Made by a program: the position numbers and the translations under genes. Shown here one piece after another: positions 8,338-16,319 of a DNA stretch of 64,000 bases. Where the stretch lies: the NCBI GenBank assembly GCA_934636655.1, contig CAKUAS010000002.1, forward strand, positions 62,001 through 126,000. The letters run 5' to 3'. Position 1 is the stretch's first letter, and every line of letters begins with the position of its first letter. The notes under the pieces are model-generated. The model saw nothing but the letters and a program-made list of their open reading frames with translations. It was not told the origin of the DNA and searched no databases. This DNA comes from an uncultured Oscillospiraceae bacterium. Lineage in GTDB: Bacteria > Bacillota > Clostridia > Oscillospirales > Oscillospiraceae.

Positions 8338-9236
8338 GCGGCCCTCCTTTCTGCGGTCATGCCGTCGCTGAATATGACGACGCTGCCGAGCTCGTCTGTT
8401 CTGTATACCGTGACTCCGGCGTCGTTGAGGCGGCTGAGCGTCTCCTCATGCGGATGACCGTAGTCGTTATCCTTTCCGCAGGAAATGACGGCTATCTTTG
8501 GTTCTGCCTCATATAAAAACTGATAGCAGCTCGAGCCGGACGAGCCGTGGTGCCCGACCTTGAGCACGTCGCATTTTAGATTTGCTCCGTCCTCGATGAG
8601 TTCCTTTTCGGCCTTGGCGGTCATGTCGCCTGTGAAGAGAAAGCTCGTATCGCCGTAAGTAAGGCGCATGACGAGGCTGTCATCATTTACGTTTTTGTGG
8701 TCCTCAAGCGGCCCGAGAAATTCAAACTGCGCATCACCCAAGCGGTACTGTGCCCCCTGATCGGGCACCTCGAGCGTGAGCTGTGCGCTCTCGACCGTTT
8801 CGACAAAGTGCAGATATGACGCTGCGTCGCCCGCGTAGGGCGAGGTGAACATCGTGTCAACGTCAAAATTTTCCACAACGGCGTCGAGGCCGCCGCAGTG
8901 GTCTGCGTGACCGTGCGTGCACACAACAAAGTCGAGCTTTTTTATGCCGAGATCCCGTATGTATTCAACGACCGTGTCGCCCGCCGAGGGCGTGCCTGCG
9001 TCAATGAGCATGTATTCTCCGCCGCAGCATATGAGCTCCGAGTCGCCCTGGCCGACGTCGATATAGTGGACATACAGTCCGTCCATAGGCACGGTAACTG
9101 TGGGCTTATTCTCCGATGCGCGCTGGAAGATAAGCACCGCCGCCGCGATGACAACGATGATCAATGCGGCGAGGGGATATTTTTTCGCGAATCTGGCGAA
9201 CTTATTAACATCACTCTTTTTAACTTGCCTGCTCAT
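8334..9236 (-). CDS. Membrane-anchored MBL-fold hydrolase (ComEC C-terminal-like)
   Basis: A 300-residue protein with one N-terminal membrane segment (about residues 22-38) and an external metallo-beta-lactamase domain. It has HYIDVGQGDSELI, the metal site THGHADHCGG, FTGDMTAKAE, VGHHGSSGSS and a C-terminal ISCG..NDYGHPHEE stretch, the pattern of the ComEC/Rec2 C-terminal domain found as a stand-alone protein. The family suggests a secreted-side hydrolase or nuclease; the substrate is unknown. ATG 9236 is chosen because GGAG lies 6-9 bp upstream; an in-frame TTG at 9248 would overlap that ribosome site. Confidence 0.87.
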   Translation of the reverse strand: MSRQVKKSDVNKFARFAKKYPLAALIIVVIAAAVLIFQRASENKPTVTVPMDGLYVHYIDVGQGDSELICCGGEYMLIDAGTPSAGDTVVEYIRDLGIKKLDFVVCTHGHADHCGGLDAVVENFDVDTMFTSPYAGDAASYLHFVETVESAQLTLEVPDQGAQYRLGDAQFEFLGPLEDHKNVNDDSLVMRLTYGDTSFLFTGDMTAKAEKELIEDGANLKCDVLKVGHHGSSGSSCYQFLYEAEPKIAVISCGKDNDYGHPHEETLSRLNDAGVTVYRTDELGSVVIFSDGMTAERRAA

Positions 9237-9303
9237 ATTTTTCTCCAATAGGTTTAGATGTCTGATATTTTCTCATAACAGCGCGAAAAATGCAATATTA
9301 TGC

Positions 9304-9332
9304 TTTTCAAATCGGTGATGATATTTTATAAT
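9304..9332 (+). promoter_or_regulatory. Probable promoter for apgM-ispE
   Basis: TTTTCA (9304-9309), a 17-bp spacer and TATAAT (9327-9332) lie 38 bp before the start codon. The -35 box is weak. Confidence 0.55.
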
Positions 9333-9370
9333 GATTCATATTCCAAATCCCAAAGCAAGGAGTGATAATA

Positions 9371-10600
9371 ATGAAATACATTCTCATAATAGGCGACGGC
9401 ATGGCCGACAACCCGGTTCCCGAGCTTGGCGGCCTGACTCCGCTTGAATACGCAAAAAAGCCATTTATCGACGAGCTTGCCGCGCGCGGCGAGGTCGGCA
9501 GCGTTTTGAACGTTCCGCGCGGTCTGCCCGCCGGAAGCGACACGGCGATAATGTCCATTTTCGGCTGTGATCCGAACCTTTACTACACAGGCCGCGCTCC
9601 GCTTGAAGCTGCGGCGACGGGCATAAAGCTCAATGCCGGTGACGTTGCATATCGCTGCAATATGGTCACCTATGAGGAGGGAGATATGCCCTTCGAGGAA
9701 AAGCGTATCCTCTCGCACTCGGCAGGCTCTATCGACGGCGCTGTCTCCGACGAGATAGTCACCGCTCTGTTTAACGATCCCGACTTTGCGCCCCTTGCCG
9801 AAAAGGCGGGGATGAAGGTAAACCTCGGCCACTCGTTCCGCCACATTGCCGTGCAGTCGCAGGCCGATATAAAGGGCATCCGCCTCGCTCCGCCGCATGA
9901 TCACCTCGGCGAGAAGATCGACGCTATCCTGCCCACGGGTTGCGAGAACGCAAAGGTCCTGCGTGATCTTATGGCGGCCGCAAACCGCATCCTTGAGCAT
10001 CACCCGCTGAACGAAAAGCTCCGTGCCGAGGGCAAAATGCCCGCAAACGGCGTATGGTTCTGGGCCGAGGGCACGGCGGTCAAGCTGCCCGACTTCAAGA
10101 CGGAGACCGGCCACGACGGCGTTGTAGTCTCGGCGGTTCCTCTGTGCCACGGCATAGCGGCGCTCACGGGTCTGAGCTTTGTCTGTCCCGAGGGTGCGAC
10201 CGGCGAGAAGGACACGAACTACGAGAATAAACTTGCCGCGGCGCTTGAGATACTCGAAACTCACGACTTTGCGGCTGTCCATGTCGAAGCCCCCGACGAG
10301 TGCACGCATAACGGCGATCTCGAGGGCAAGCTCGAGGCCATCGGCTGGCTCGATACGCGCCTTATTCGCCCGCTGGACGCGGCAATGCGCGAGCGCGGCT
10401 GGGATTATCGTCTGCTGTTCTTGTCCGATCACAAGACCCTGACATCAACTCGCGGCCACGACGGCGACCCCGTGCCGTACATGCTCTATGACAGCCGTGT
10501 CGACACCAAGGCGGGTCTGCCGTACACCGAAAAAAGCGGCGAAAAGGGTCCGTATGTCGACGCCGGTGTTGCGCTGCTGTCTATCCTTTTTGAAAAATGA
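9371..10600 (+). CDS. apgM: Cofactor-independent phosphoglycerate mutase, archaeal type
   Basis: Interconverts 3- and 2-phosphoglycerate in glycolysis. The 409-residue protein belongs to the alkaline-phosphatase superfamily: metal-binding IGDGMADN at the N-terminus, GLPAGSDTAIMSIFG with the nucleophile Ser, PDECTHNGDLEGK, and LSDHKT with GHDGDPVPY near the C-terminus. This matches the ApgM branch rather than the 510-residue GpmI. ATG 9371 is preferred over GTG 9362 because AAGGAG (9357-9362) is correctly spaced only for the ATG. The stop overlaps ispE by 4 bp. Confidence 0.92.
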   Translation: MKYILIIGDGMADNPVPELGGLTPLEYAKKPFIDELAARGEVGSVLNVPRGLPAGSDTAIMSIFGCDPNLYYTGRAPLEAAATGIKLNAGDVAYRCNMVTYEEGDMPFEEKRILSHSAGSIDGAVSDEIVTALFNDPDFAPLAEKAGMKVNLGHSFRHIAVQSQADIKGIRLAPPHDHLGEKIDAILPTGCENAKVLRDLMAAANRILEHHPLNEKLRAEGKMPANGVWFWAEGTAVKLPDFKTETGHDGVVVSAVPLCHGIAALTGLSFVCPEGATGEKDTNYENKLAAALEILETHDFAAVHVEAPDECTHNGDLEGKLEAIGWLDTRLIRPLDAAMRERGWDYRLLFLSDHKTLTSTRGHDGDPVPYMLYDSRVDTKAGLPYTEKSGEKGPYVDAGVALLSILFEK

Positions 10601-11469
10601 CGAGCATTAACGAAAAAGCCTATGCAAAAATAAATATCTCGCTCGACGTTATGGGGAAGCGCCTCGACGGCTATCACGACATGCTCATGGTCATGCAGAC
10701 CATCACGCTGTGCGACGATGTCGTTGTCACGCTCACGCCCGGCGCTCCGAGCCGTGCCGAGAGCAATCTCAGATTCGTGCCCTGCGATGAGCGCAACCTC
10801 GCCGTGCGTGCGGCGAATGTGTTCTTTGCCGAAACGGGCATCAACGGTATGGGTGCGCGTATAAAAATGCAGAAGCGCATACCTGTCGGAGCAGGTATGG
10901 CGGGCGGCTCGAGCGATGCGGCGGCTGTACTGCGTGCGCTCAACAAGCTGTGCGGCACGAAGTTTGATCGTGAACGGCTTGAGGAGATAGCGGCGCACAT
11001 AGGCTCGGACGTGGCTTTCTGCGTCTGCGGTGGAACTCAGCTCGCCTCAGGGCGTGGTGAAATACTGTCTCTTCTGCCGCCAATGCCCGAGTGCGGTGTT
11101 GTTGTCTGCAAGCCCGATTTTTCCGTCTCTACGCCGGAGCTGTTCAGGCGGCTCGATGCCGTGAAGCTGCGCTGTCACCCGGATACACAGGGCATAATCG
11201 AGCTCCTGCGCGAGGGCGATCTGCCCAAAATCGCCCGGCGTATGTACAACGTATTCGAGGACGTGCCCGACCGCCGGCATAATGAGATCGCCGCCATAAA
11301 AAGTACTATGCTCGACTGCGGCGCGCTGGGTGCCGTCATGACTGGCACGGGCTCTGCCGTGTTCGGCCTGTATGACGATGAAAGTGCCGCGAAAAAGTCG
11401 CTCGACGCTCTGCGCCGCGACTGGCGCTGCGTCGCACCGGCAAAAATTATGCCGCGAATAGATGTTTAA
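10597..11469 (+). CDS. ispE: 4-diphosphocytidyl-2-C-methyl-D-erythritol kinase
   Basis: Phosphorylates CDP-methylerythritol in the non-mevalonate isoprenoid pathway. The 290-residue GHMP kinase has the AYAKINISLDV N-terminus, the ATP-binding loop PVGAGMAGGSSDAAAV (about 94-109) and the C-terminal MTGTGSAVFGLY motif. Its ATGA start overlaps the apgM stop and no strong ribosome site is visible, so it is probably translationally coupled. It is the last gene before a hairpin that sits directly in front of spoIIR. Confidence 0.95.
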   Translation: MTSINEKAYAKINISLDVMGKRLDGYHDMLMVMQTITLCDDVVVTLTPGAPSRAESNLRFVPCDERNLAVRAANVFFAETGINGMGARIKMQKRIPVGAGMAGGSSDAAAVLRALNKLCGTKFDRERLEEIAAHIGSDVAFCVCGGTQLASGRGEILSLLPPMPECGVVVCKPDFSVSTPELFRRLDAVKLRCHPDTQGIIELLREGDLPKIARRMYNVFEDVPDRRHNEIAAIKSTMLDCGALGAVMTGTGSAVFGLYDDESAAKKSLDALRRDWRCVAPAKIMPRIDV

Positions 11470-11474
11470 AACTT

Positions 11475-11531
11475 AAAAACACCGCCGATACTGTAATTGC
11501 GATCGTGATTACATAGTAAAGGCGGTTTTTT
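11475..11531 (+). terminator. Nested hairpin between ispE and spoIIR, terminator-like
   Basis: An outer stem (AAAAACaCCGCC, 11475-11486, with GGCGGTTTTTT, 11521-11531) encloses an inner imperfect inverted repeat (11493-11512) centred on CGATCG. The T run ends two bases before the spoIIR ATG. The 3' arm AAGGCGG is also the only Shine-Dalgarno-like sequence for spoIIR, so the fold would hide it. Confidence 0.6.
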
Positions 11532-11532
11532 C

Positions 11533-12129
11533 ATGAAGGAATATAAACTCAAGGTCTGGGAGCTTGCGGCACTGTGTGCGCTGTGCTTGTCTCTGTGTAT
11601 AGGAACATGGGCGCAGGGGCGGCAGCAGGATATAAGCTCTTCGCTCGTGCGGCTGCACGTTATAGCGGCTTCGGATGAAAAAGGCGAGCAGGAGCTCAAG
11701 CTGCGCGTGCGCGATAATGTGCTGGAATATCTTACCCCGGTGCTGGACGGAGCGGATAGCCCGGAGGATGCCCAGCGCATTATAAACGAGGAGCTTCCAA
11801 ACATAAAAGCGGCTGCCGAGGAGTGCGCCGAGGGGCGCAGAGTGCGTGTTACGCTCGGAGCGGAGTATTACCCCACACGCGAGTATGAAAGCTTTTCACT
11901 TCCGGCGGGACAGTATCAGTCGCTGCGCGTTATCCTTGGTGAGGGAGAGGGGCACAACTGGTGGTGCGTCGTGTTCCCTCCGCTGTGTGTTTCCGCCGCC
12001 GAGCAGAATAAGGCGCTTGATGCCATGAGCGAGGATGAACGCGCCCTCATCACCGAGGCCGACGGCTACGAGCTGCGCTTCAGGATCGTTGAACTCTGGG
12101 GCGAGCTAATGCAATTGCTCAATGAATGA
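11533..12129 (+). CDS. spoIIR: Stage II sporulation protein R
   Basis: In sporulating Firmicutes SpoIIR is secreted from the forespore and triggers SpoIIGA to process pro-SigE in the mother cell. This 198-residue protein has an N-terminal membrane/signal segment (about residues 9-27) and the family core LVRLHVIAASDEKGEQELKL (residues 38-57), VTLGAEYYPTREYESFSLPAGQYQSL (in two parts around residues 111-136) and GEGHNWWCVVFPPLC. Its presence shows the organism can probably sporulate. The ribosome site lies inside the upstream hairpin. No clear SigF promoter was found by eye. Confidence 0.93.
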   Translation: MKEYKLKVWELAALCALCLSLCIGTWAQGRQQDISSSLVRLHVIAASDEKGEQELKLRVRDNVLEYLTPVLDGADSPEDAQRIINEELPNIKAAAEECAEGRRVRVTLGAEYYPTREYESFSLPAGQYQSLRVILGEGEGHNWWCVVFPPLCVSAAEQNKALDAMSEDERALITEADGYELRFRIVELWGELMQLLNE

Positions 12130-12159
12130 AAAAACAGCTTCCAAAGGAAGCTGTTTTTT
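12128..12159. terminator. Bidirectional terminator, spoIIR / mscS
   Basis: AAAAAACAGCTTCC, a 3-base AAA loop and its exact complement form the hairpin between two convergent genes, with T/A runs at both sides. Confidence 0.9.
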
Positions 12160-12160
12160 G

Positions 12161-12976
12161 TTATTTGTCGTTTATGAGATGAACATTTAAGTGGTCGTAG
12201 CACATCTCGACCTTGTGCTTATCAAAGCATGCGCGCAGATTTTCGCTCAGCGCAAAGTACACGTCCCAATAGTCCGCCGTTTTGCACCAGACACGCACTG
12301 TGTATTCTATCGAGCTGCTGCCGTAGCTTGCTATTGCGACAAAAGGGGGAGGATCGGAAAGCGCTTTCTCGATCATCGAGATCGCGTCGAGGCAGGCCGC
12401 ACGAACGTCCTCCGTTGCGCTGTCGTATGACGCGGTAACGGAGATAATGACCCTGCGCGTGTCCTCAGCGGAGTAGTTTACTATCTGTCCCGAGGTCACG
12501 CTGCCGTTTGGCGCATATATCATGTGGTTATCGACCGTTGCAAGGCCGGTGTAGAACAGACCGATGCTCTTTACCGTGCCGCTCTGGCCGCCGATCTCGA
12601 CATAATCGCCGACCTTGAACGGATGTGTCGTAAGAAGCGTTATGCCGGAAAAAAGATTCGACAAAAGCCCCTGCAGAGCGAGCGACAGCGCAACGCCTGC
12701 GACCGACAGCACCGCGACAAGGCTCGTAACCGGAATGCCGAGCGTACCCGCGATGATGATGACCGCTATCGTCCACAGCACGGCCTTTATCGCGCTGCGG
12801 AAAAACGACTTGAGGCTTGCGTCGATGTGACGGCTCGAGTCGAGGATCTTTTCAAACGCCTTGCATAGTATTTTTATTGCGATATAGCAGATGATGTAGA
12901 CGATAAGCGCCGAGATTATTGAGCTTACCGAAACATCGCCGAGCTTTATCGTGGAAAGCGAGTCGAAAATGTTCAT
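12161..12976 (-). CDS. mscS: MscS-type small-conductance mechanosensitive channel
   Basis: A 271-residue channel that opens under membrane tension to release solutes on osmotic downshock. Three N-terminal membrane segments are visible; the third, pore-lining helix is GVALSLALQGLLSNLFSGI, followed by the beta-domain stretch HPFKVGDYVEIGGQSGTV and PNG..TSGQIVNYS. Length is close to the E. coli-type core protein. The start codon lies 3 bp after the galK stop, so it is the last gene of the transketolase-galK operon. Confidence 0.92.
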   Translation of the reverse strand: MNIFDSLSTIKLGDVSVSSIISALIVYIICYIAIKILCKAFEKILDSSRHIDASLKSFFRSAIKAVLWTIAVIIIAGTLGIPVTSLVAVLSVAGVALSLALQGLLSNLFSGITLLTTHPFKVGDYVEIGGQSGTVKSIGLFYTGLATVDNHMIYAPNGSVTSGQIVNYSAEDTRRVIISVTASYDSATEDVRAACLDAISMIEKALSDPPPFVAIASYGSSSIEYTVRVWCKTADYWDVYFALSENLRACFDKHKVEMCYDHLNVHLINDK

Positions 12977-12979
12977 AGC

Positions 12980-14056
12980 TTAACCCAGCTTCAGCTCACG
13001 GCAAGAGCCGTCGCCGAAGGCGGCCTCCATTTCAGCCTTGTACTTAGGGAAGTAGTCCGTCGGCATGAGCGCCTGCACGCAGCCGGCAAAGCCGCCGCCG
13101 TGGACGCGCCATGCGCCGATGCCGTCAAGCAGCCTGCGGCTGAGATACAGCCCTGTTTCGAGCTTGCGGTCGTCGGTCGCGCTCGTTACGATGTTGTTCA
13201 AAAGCTCCTCCGACGAGCGGCCGGATTCGTTCATAAGGCGCATGTATTCCTTCGCGTCGCCTGCTATCAGCGCGTCACGCATTTTGGGAACGCGGGCGTT
13301 TTCGTCGAAAAAGTGCTTTGCGCGGCGCACCGGACGGTCGGCTGTGTCCCACTTCTTGGCGTAGAACTCCGCGGGATCGACTTCGCCCAAAAGCTCCTTG
13401 CCGAAGAAGCTTGCAATATAGCGCATATCTGCCGGAATGCGCGCGTAGCTCGTGTCAAGTCCCGCGTGACTGCCGCCGGTATCGGTAAGGCACAGGGTCA
13501 GACCCATGCGCGAAAAATCCGCGTTCACGGGGATGACCTCGCCCGTCAGAAAGTCGATGTACACGGCCTTGCCCAGCGCACATGCAAGCTGATCCATGAG
13601 CCCGCAGGGTTTGCCGAAGTGAAGGTTTTCCGCCTGCTGTGCAACGCGGGCTATGGCCTGAGCCTCGAGCTCCGAGTTGTTGTACAGGCCGTTAAATATC
13701 CTGCACATAAGCACCGCGAACGCTGCCGATGAGCTAAGGCCGGAGCCCGCTGAAAGCTCGCTTTCAAGCGTTGCGTCAAAGCCGCCGAAGCTTGCGCCGA
13801 TATCGTACATGGCGGCGGCAACGCCGCGTACGAGGGCCGCCGATGAGCCGAATTCTTCCGGGTGTACGTCAAGATCCAGCAGGTTTATCGTCATGTTTGG
13901 GAAGCCTGCCGATTTTATGCGCGCAACGTTATCAAAATTCGGCTCGACAAAAGCACGGATGCCTTTATCGACCGCCGCCGCGAGCACGCGGCCTTTCTGA
14001 TGATCTGTGTGGTTTCCGGCAAGTTCGGTTCTTCCGGGAGCAAAAAAGCTGTTCAT
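12980..14056 (-). CDS. galK: Galactokinase
   Basis: Phosphorylates galactose to galactose-1-phosphate in the Leloir pathway. The 358-residue GHMP kinase has the family signature APGRTELAGNHTDHQ near the N-terminus (more usual form PGRvNLiGeHTDyn), the phosphate loop ELSAGSGLSSSAAF and the C-terminal HGGGFAGCVQAL motif. ATG 14056 is chosen because AAAGAGG is spaced correctly; an upstream in-frame ATG at 14080 has no ribosome site. No galT or galE is adjacent; the gene instead sits 36 bp behind a split transketolase. Another GHMP sugar kinase activity cannot be fully excluded. Confidence 0.88.
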   Translation of the reverse strand: MNSFFAPGRTELAGNHTDHQKGRVLAAAVDKGIRAFVEPNFDNVARIKSAGFPNMTINLLDLDVHPEEFGSSAALVRGVAAAMYDIGASFGGFDATLESELSAGSGLSSSAAFAVLMCRIFNGLYNNSELEAQAIARVAQQAENLHFGKPCGLMDQLACALGKAVYIDFLTGEVIPVNADFSRMGLTLCLTDTGGSHAGLDTSYARIPADMRYIASFFGKELLGEVDPAEFYAKKWDTADRPVRRAKHFFDENARVPKMRDALIAGDAKEYMRLMNESGRSSEELLNNIVTSATDDRKLETGLYLSRRLLDGIGAWRVHGGGFAGCVQALMPTDYFPKYKAEMEAAFGDGSCRELKLG

Positions 14057-14092
14057 ATTGCGCCTCTTTATCCGGCTCATGGCCGGTAAGTT

Positions 14093-15028
14093 TTATTTTC
14101 TTTCGAGTACCTTTTCTATGCCTGCGGTAACGCCGTTTGCGTCAACGCCGTACTTGGCGAGGAGCTCTTTGTAGGGAGCGGATTCGGTGAAGGTATCCTG
14201 AATTCCGACAAATTCGGTCGGAACGCCGCAGCCGAAGTAAGCGAGAACCTCGGAGACTGCCGAGCCGAGACCGCCATGGACATTGTGCTCCTCGGCGCAG
14301 ACGATGGCGCCGGTCTCCTCAGCGCACTGCTTTATGAGCTCGCGGTCAATGGGCTTGATGGAGTACATATCGACAACGCGCACTGAAATGCCGCGCTCAG
14401 AGAGAATGTTTGCAGCCTCGATGGCCTTGTGGACCATGATGCCGCAGGCAATGACGGTGACGTCCTTGCCGTCGCGGACTATAGCGCCTCTGCCGAGCTC
14501 AAACTCCATGTTCTCATCGTACAGGTCTGGGTATACCTCGCGGCTCAGACGCAGGTACATCGGGCCGTAGTTTTCCACGGCGTACTTCGTTGCCCAGCGG
14601 GCGGCAGCGGCATCTGCCGGAGCGATGACTTTCATGTTCGGCAGTGCGCGCATGAAAGCGATATCCTCGGTTGCGTGATGGCTTGCGCCGTCGAGCGCAT
14701 CGGACATGCCGCAGTATGCGCCGCCGAATTTGACGTTGAGGTTTGCATAGCATATCTGATCGCGCGCCGAGAGCAGACCCAGCGAGGTCAGGAACACCGT
14801 AAAGGTGTTTACAAACGGGATCTTGCCGCAGGCCGCCATGCCGGCGGCGGTGGCTACCATGTTCTGTTCGGCGATGCCCATGTTGAAAAAGCGCTCGGGA
14901 TGAGCCTTGCCGAATATCGCGCTCTTGGTAGAGCCGGAGAGGTCTGCGTCGAGAACGACGATGTCCTCGTTGGTCTCACCCAGCTCGGCGAGCACCGAAC
15001 CGTAAACTTCTCTTATCTGCTTAGGCAT
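14093..15028 (-). CDS. Transketolase, C-terminal subunit
   Basis: The pyrimidine-binding/C-terminal half of a split transketolase of the pentose phosphate pathway (311 residues). It has GIAEQNMVATAAGMA with the catalytic Glu that activates thiamine diphosphate, HHATEDIAFMRALPNM and the C-terminal TGAIVCAEEHNVHGGLGSAV. The ATG at 15028 overlaps the N-terminal subunit gene by 8 bp and its GGAGG is inside that gene. Together the two products equal one full-length transketolase. Confidence 0.94.
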   Translation of the reverse strand: MPKQIREVYGSVLAELGETNEDIVVLDADLSGSTKSAIFGKAHPERFFNMGIAEQNMVATAAGMAACGKIPFVNTFTVFLTSLGLLSARDQICYANLNVKFGGAYCGMSDALDGASHHATEDIAFMRALPNMKVIAPADAAAARWATKYAVENYGPMYLRLSREVYPDLYDENMEFELGRGAIVRDGKDVTVIACGIMVHKAIEAANILSERGISVRVVDMYSIKPIDRELIKQCAEETGAIVCAEEHNVHGGLGSAVSEVLAYFGCGVPTEFVGIQDTFTESAPYKELLAKYGVDANGVTAGIEKVLERK

Positions 15029-15854
15029 TGACCGCACCTCCCAGTTCCTCCATCGCCTTTGCGAAGCTTTCGTCGTCTATCGCCTTGCCGTGCCAGGCGC
15101 TCTTGCCCTCCATGAAGGAGACGCCCTTGCCCTTGACGGTATTTGCGATGATAACGGTGGGGACGCCGACAGCGCCGTCGGCGACGCTTATGCAGAAGTC
15201 GAGAGCCTCAAGGTCGTGGCCGTCGCACTCAAGCACCGTCCAGCCGAAGGCCTCCCATTTTGCCGCAAGGTCTCCAAGGGGCATGACCTCGTCGGTCGTG
15301 CCGTCAAGCTGTACCTTGTTGTAATCGACTATTGCTATGAGGTTATCGAGCTTAAATTTCGGAGCGCTCATCGCGGTCTCCCAGATAACGCCCTCGTCGA
15401 GCTCGCCGTCGCCGAGAACGGCATAGACCTTCGCGGGGGAGTTATTAAGCTTGAGCGCAAGAGCCATGCCCTGCGCGGCGGGGAAGCCCTGACCGAGCGG
15501 GCCTCCTGGTATCTCAACGCCGGGGGTGTGCATGCTCGGATGACCTGCAAGTCCGCCCATGCGGCGCAGAGTCATCATATCCTCAACAGGGAAGAAGCCC
15601 TTTTCCGCGAGGTTGCGGTACAGCATCGGGGCCGCGTGACCCTTAGAGAGCACGAGCCTGTCGCGGTCGGGGTCATCGGGCTTGGATGCATCGATATTCA
15701 TGTGTTCCTGATACAGATACGTCAGTATCTCGCACACGGAAAGCGAGCCGCCGGGGTGGCCGGATTGGGCTGCGTGTATCGCAGTCAAAACGTCGATTCT
15801 GAAGCGTCTGCAAAGCTCGGTGAGCTCGGCATGACGCTCGGCAGTTAAAGCCAT
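15021..15854 (-). CDS. Transketolase, N-terminal subunit
   Basis: The thiamine-diphosphate pyrophosphate-binding half (277 residues). It shows AAQSGHPGGSLSVCEIL, LSKGHAAPMLY, GGPLGQGFPAAQGMALA and the ThDP motif GDGELDEG ending in VDYNKVQLDG. GGAGG lies 8 bp before the start. It opens a minus-strand operon (tktN-tktC-galK-mscS), with a promoter at 15927-15955. Confidence 0.95.
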   Translation of the reverse strand: MALTAERHAELTELCRRFRIDVLTAIHAAQSGHPGGSLSVCEILTYLYQEHMNIDASKPDDPDRDRLVLSKGHAAPMLYRNLAEKGFFPVEDMMTLRRMGGLAGHPSMHTPGVEIPGGPLGQGFPAAQGMALALKLNNSPAKVYAVLGDGELDEGVIWETAMSAPKFKLDNLIAIVDYNKVQLDGTTDEVMPLGDLAAKWEAFGWTVLECDGHDLEALDFCISVADGAVGVPTVIIANTVKGKGVSFMEGKSAWHGKAIDDESFAKAMEELGGAVNA

Positions 15855-15926
15855 GTTTTTTGTCCTCCGTTTGATAATTTTTTCTCTTTTCTTTTCGTCT
15901 TAAAACTACATTCTTTATCATTATAT

Positions 15927-15955
15927 AATATAGAACAAGGCATAAACAAAGTCAA
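15927..15955 (-). promoter_or_regulatory. SigA-type promoter for the transketolase operon
   Basis: Read on the minus strand: TTGACT, a 17-bp spacer and TATATT. It lies about 75 bp before the transketolase start. Confidence 0.7.
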
Positions 15956-15970
15956 ATCTTTTTGGAAGCG

Positions 15971-16255
15971 TTTTTTAGAGGCGCACGGACATTGCTACGG
16001 ATACGGTAGGTGCGGTGTCCCGACCGAAAGCCGCGGAGAAAAACGTAAAAAACGGGCGCAATGGTCGCCTCTACACGATGCGGTGCAACGCCGTAGGGCG
16101 ATGCAAAACCGGTTTTTCCGCAGCCTCGATACCGGGCAACCGCAAATTTTTTTCGCACTCATGGGAAGCGGCAGTTTCACGGTTTCGTCAGCGGGTGCGA
16201 TACCGGGCTGACGCAATATACGTATTCGTAGTTGCGTCAATTCGCCTCTAAAAAG
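15971..16255. repeat. R1 inverted-end repeat element, copy A (composite)
   Basis: The stretch between the transketolase promoter and the prfB promoter is bounded by TTTTTTAGAGGCGC on the left and its inverse on the right. The ends match those of the copies at 17609, 21056 and 38754, for example the shared CGTATATTGCG and GCCCGGTATCG blocks on one strand. The centre contains further internal copies of the end sequence and an AAAACCGGTTTTGC-type block shared with the other copies, suggesting one element nested in another. No protein-coding content is credible; small open frames here follow the repeat. Confidence 0.7.
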
Positions 16256-16258
16256 ACA

Positions 16259-16287
16259 TTTACATATTACACTGTTTAGTGTATAAT
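16259..16287 (+). promoter_or_regulatory. SigA-type promoter for prfB
   Basis: TTTACA (16259-16264), a 17-bp spacer and TATAAT (16282-16287), directly next to the right end of the R1 repeat. Confidence 0.8.
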
Positions 16288-16319
16288 ATTTTAGCTATTT
16301 TTATTGAGGAATGATTACA

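Noticed and set aside
15971..16255. Small open frames inside the R1 repeats (also at 17431-17891 and 20902-21402)
   Set aside because: They follow the repeat sequence, lack ribosome sites and domains and overlap on both strands.
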